Source: Alphaproteobacteria bacterium
GTDB taxonomy: Bacteria; Pseudomonadota; Alphaproteobacteria; Sphingomonadales; Emcibacteraceae
Direction: 5' to 3'
DNA length: 16,055 bases
Assembly: GCA_002401545.1 (NCBI GenBank)
Contig: NVTJ01000144.1
Location: 1-16,055, forward strand
Numbering within the stretch: position 1 is the stretch's first letter; each line of letters starts with the position of its first letter. The position numbers were made by a program, and so were the translations under genes. This document shows positions 14,520-16,055 of this stretch, one piece after another. Under the pieces are notes generated by a model, which was not told the DNA's origin, searched no databases, and saw nothing but the letters and a program-made list of their open reading frames with translations.

Positions 14520-15839
14520 TCAGCCGCTTTTTTTCTCTCCGGGCTCGTCCCTGAGCAGAAAGGCAGGGACCTGATCGCTCTCGCCAAAAACAGGCTGGTC
14601 TTTTTGAGGTTGCCGGGGAGCCTTGTTTCTTTCTCCGGTTTTTGAAGGTTGTTTTTTAGCTCTCGGAGCTTGGTTCTGCTTGTTTTCAGGGGGGGGTGCC
14701 ACCGGTTCTGCTGTTTGCCCCGGCAAGGGGTGAATCTGTATTTCCTTGCCAAGGTATTTAAGTAAGAAGCCCAATGATTTTTTTTCCGAAGGACTGGTCA
14801 GGGTAAAGGAATGGCCTTCACGGCCTGCGCGACCTGTCCGGCCAATGCGGTGAACATAATCTTCCGGGTTATTGGGAATTTCAAAATTGAAAACATGACT
14901 GACATCGGGAATATCAAGTCCCCGTGCAGCTACATCACTGGCGACCAGAAACTGAATGTCGCCGTTTTTAAATTTGGCAAGCGTTTCTGTACGCAGGGAT
15001 TGCGCCATATCACCGTGCAGCTCGCCCACATTAAACCCGTGAACAGACAGGGATTTCTTGACAACTTTTACCACGGTTTTCCGGTTGCAGAAAATAATAG
15101 CGTTTTTAACATTTCCCGACTTCAGAAGTTGACGCAAAGCCGCCCGTTTTTCTTTCTCGCCGCCTTTTATCTTACACAGGCGCTGGGTTATGGTCTGGGC
15201 GGTTGAGGCCGGGGCGTCAACGGCAATTTCCTTGGGGTCTTTCAGGAACTGGTCGGTCAGTCTCTTGATTTCACGTGGCATCGTTGCCGAGAAGAAAAGT
15301 GACTGGATTTTCTGGGGCATGGCCTTACAGATTTTTTCCACATCAGGAATGAAACCCATATCCAGCATCCGGTCAGCCTCGTCAACCACAAGTATTTCAA
15401 CGCCGTTCAGCATGACCTTGCCACGTTCCATATGATCCATCAGGCGGCCCGGCGTTGCAATCAGCACATCAACCCCCCGGTCAAGTTTTTGCTCCTGATC
15501 CTTAAAGGCAACGCCACCAATGAGCAAAGCCATAGTCAGCTTTGATTTCTCACCGTATTTCTCGAAACTTTCAGAAACCTGTGTTGCCAGTTCACGGGTG
15601 GGTTCCAATATGAGGGACCGGGGCATCCTTGCCCTTGCCCGCCCTTGTGATAGAATGTCGATCATCGGCAGGGTAAAGCCCGCCGTCTTTCCGGTGCCGG
15701 TCTGGGCGATGCCCAGAATATCGCGCCCCTGAAGAATGCTGGGGATAGCTTTTTTCTGAATAGGTGTGGGTTCTGTGTAGCCTGACTTCTTGACTACTGA
15801 CAGCAAATCATCGCTTAACCCTAAAAAATCAAAACTCAT
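14520..15839 (-). CDS. rhlE: DEAD-box ATP-dependent RNA helicase, RhlE type
   Basis: This enzyme unwinds short RNA duplexes, for instance during ribosome assembly or RNA decay. The 439 residues hold a complete two-domain core: Q motif (Phe3 to Gln28, YTEPTPIQ), motif I AQTGTGKT (45-52), Ia PTRELA (80-85), GG (108-109), Ib TPGR (129-132), II DEAD (153-156), III SAT (184-186), IV IIFCNRK (248-254), V ASDVAARGLDI (300-310) and VI HRIGRTGRAG (330-339). A basic, Pro/Gln/Lys-rich tail (about 375-439) is low-complexity, as usual for RhlE proteins. The ATG at 15839 has a weak ribosome binding site. A good promoter lies upstream (15881-15908). It is divergent from the hydrolase gene. Confidence 0.93.
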   Translation of the reverse strand: MSFDFLGLSDDLLSVVKKSGYTEPTPIQKKAIPSILQGRDILGIAQTGTGKTAGFTLPMIDILSQGRARARMPRSLILEPTRELATQVSESFEKYGEKSKLTMALLIGGVAFKDQEQKLDRGVDVLIATPGRLMDHMERGKVMLNGVEILVVDEADRMLDMGFIPDVEKICKAMPQKIQSLFFSATMPREIKRLTDQFLKDPKEIAVDAPASTAQTITQRLCKIKGGEKEKRAALRQLLKSGNVKNAIIFCNRKTVVKVVKKSLSVHGFNVGELHGDMAQSLRTETLAKFKNGDIQFLVASDVAARGLDIPDVSHVFNFEIPNNPEDYVHRIGRTGRAGREGHSFTLTSPSEKKSLGFLLKYLGKEIQIHPLPGQTAEPVAPPPENKQNQAPRAKKQPSKTGERNKAPRQPQKDQPVFGESDQVPAFLLRDEPGEKKSG

Positions 15840-15880
15840 ATGATATTATTTCGCTTTTCAATTCTTGATATATGTGGCGC

Positions 15881-15908
15881 ACAATAAGCAAAACGATAAA
15901 GATGTCAA
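15881..15908 (-). promoter_or_regulatory. Promoter of the RNA helicase gene
   Basis: On the minus strand, a perfect TTGACA (15908-15903) is followed after 16 bases by TATTGT (15886-15881, four of six). The start would fall near 15874, giving a leader of about 35 bases. That is too short for the long cold-shock leaders seen on some helicase genes. Confidence 0.55.
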
Positions 15909-15955
15909 TCTTTCACCGGCTTTGCTATAGTTCCCAGAGCAAGAAAGACTGTTTT

Positions 15956-16055
15956 ATGACCAGAAACCTGACATTGATTCCGGGATTATTGTGTAACCAT
16001 GATTTATGGCGGGATCAGACCAGCTATTTTGGAGAAGATTATGACATCACTTTAT
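15956..16055 (+). CDS. Alpha/beta hydrolase fold protein, 5' end only
   Basis: Only the first 33 codons are in the window. The N-terminus reads LTLIPGLLCNHDLWRDQ (residues 5-21), the first core strand and oxyanion loop of alpha/beta hydrolases, whose usual form is L-PG-x-C/G-x-x-x-x-W. The nucleophile elbow and the remaining catalytic residues lie beyond the edge, so substrate and reaction cannot be judged. The ATG at 15956 is preceded by AAGAAAGA (15940-15947), a passable ribosome binding site. It is transcribed away from the helicase gene. A possible -10 TATAGT (15926-15931) lies upstream with a weak -35. Confidence 0.75.
   Translation, partial: MTRNLTLIPGLLCNHDLWRDQTSYFGEDYDITL

Noticed and set aside
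14450..14752. A 100-codon minus-strand frame at the 3' end of the helicase gene
   Set aside because: It is an out-of-frame reading of the low-complexity helicase tail, with no start signal of its own.

Overview
The window reads as ordinary bacterial chromosome, most likely from an alphaproteobacterium of moderate GC. The evidence is protein style, the neighbourhood purN-purM / DUF2066-hda-ppk1-ppx / rnd / aspS, and two perfect direct-repeat SOS operators of the alphaproteobacterial form (GTTC-N7-GTTC). I cannot name the genus. No rRNA, tRNA, CRISPR, transposase or prophage genes were recognised.

Layout. Positions 1-1533 (minus): purM then purN (cut by the window edge), purine synthesis, with a good promoter at 1619-1648. 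Positions 1650-7162 (plus): a tight run of a DUF2066 envelope protein, the DnaA regulator Hda, polyphosphate kinase and exopolyphosphatase. The ppx stop codon interlocks with the stop of convergent rnd (RNase D, minus). Divergent from rnd is aspS (8450-10234). A hairpin terminator separates aspS from a convergent 62-residue Ser/Thr-rich protein (minus). Positions 10664-12306 (plus): a TPR-SPOR lipoprotein and a small AroQ-type chorismate mutase. Positions 12442-15839 (minus): a crotonase that looks more like an isomerase than a hydratase, a diguanylate cyclase and an RhlE-type RNA helicase. A truncated alpha/beta hydrolase starts at 15956 (plus).

The most interesting element lies in what seems to be an empty convergent gap between the chorismate mutase and the crotonase. 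On the minus strand, a 43-codon ORF (12225-12356) encodes a one-helix membrane protein with a well-placed ribosome binding site. Just upstream is a sigma70-type promoter, with one perfect LexA-type box overlapping its -10 and a second abutting its -35. The arrangement matches a tightly repressed, DNA-damage-induced micropeptide, comparable in design (not in recognised sequence) to SidA of Caulobacter or TisB of E. coli. The gene also runs antisense into the last 27 codons of the chorismate mutase.

Other regulatory structure: a palindrome (AAACG-NN-CGTTT) sits inside the promoter of the crotonase gene, as expected for a TetR-family fatty-acid or acyl-CoA repressor, and a set of overlapping inverted repeats follows aspS. 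Everything here comes from reading the sequence by eye; no searches or alignments were run.
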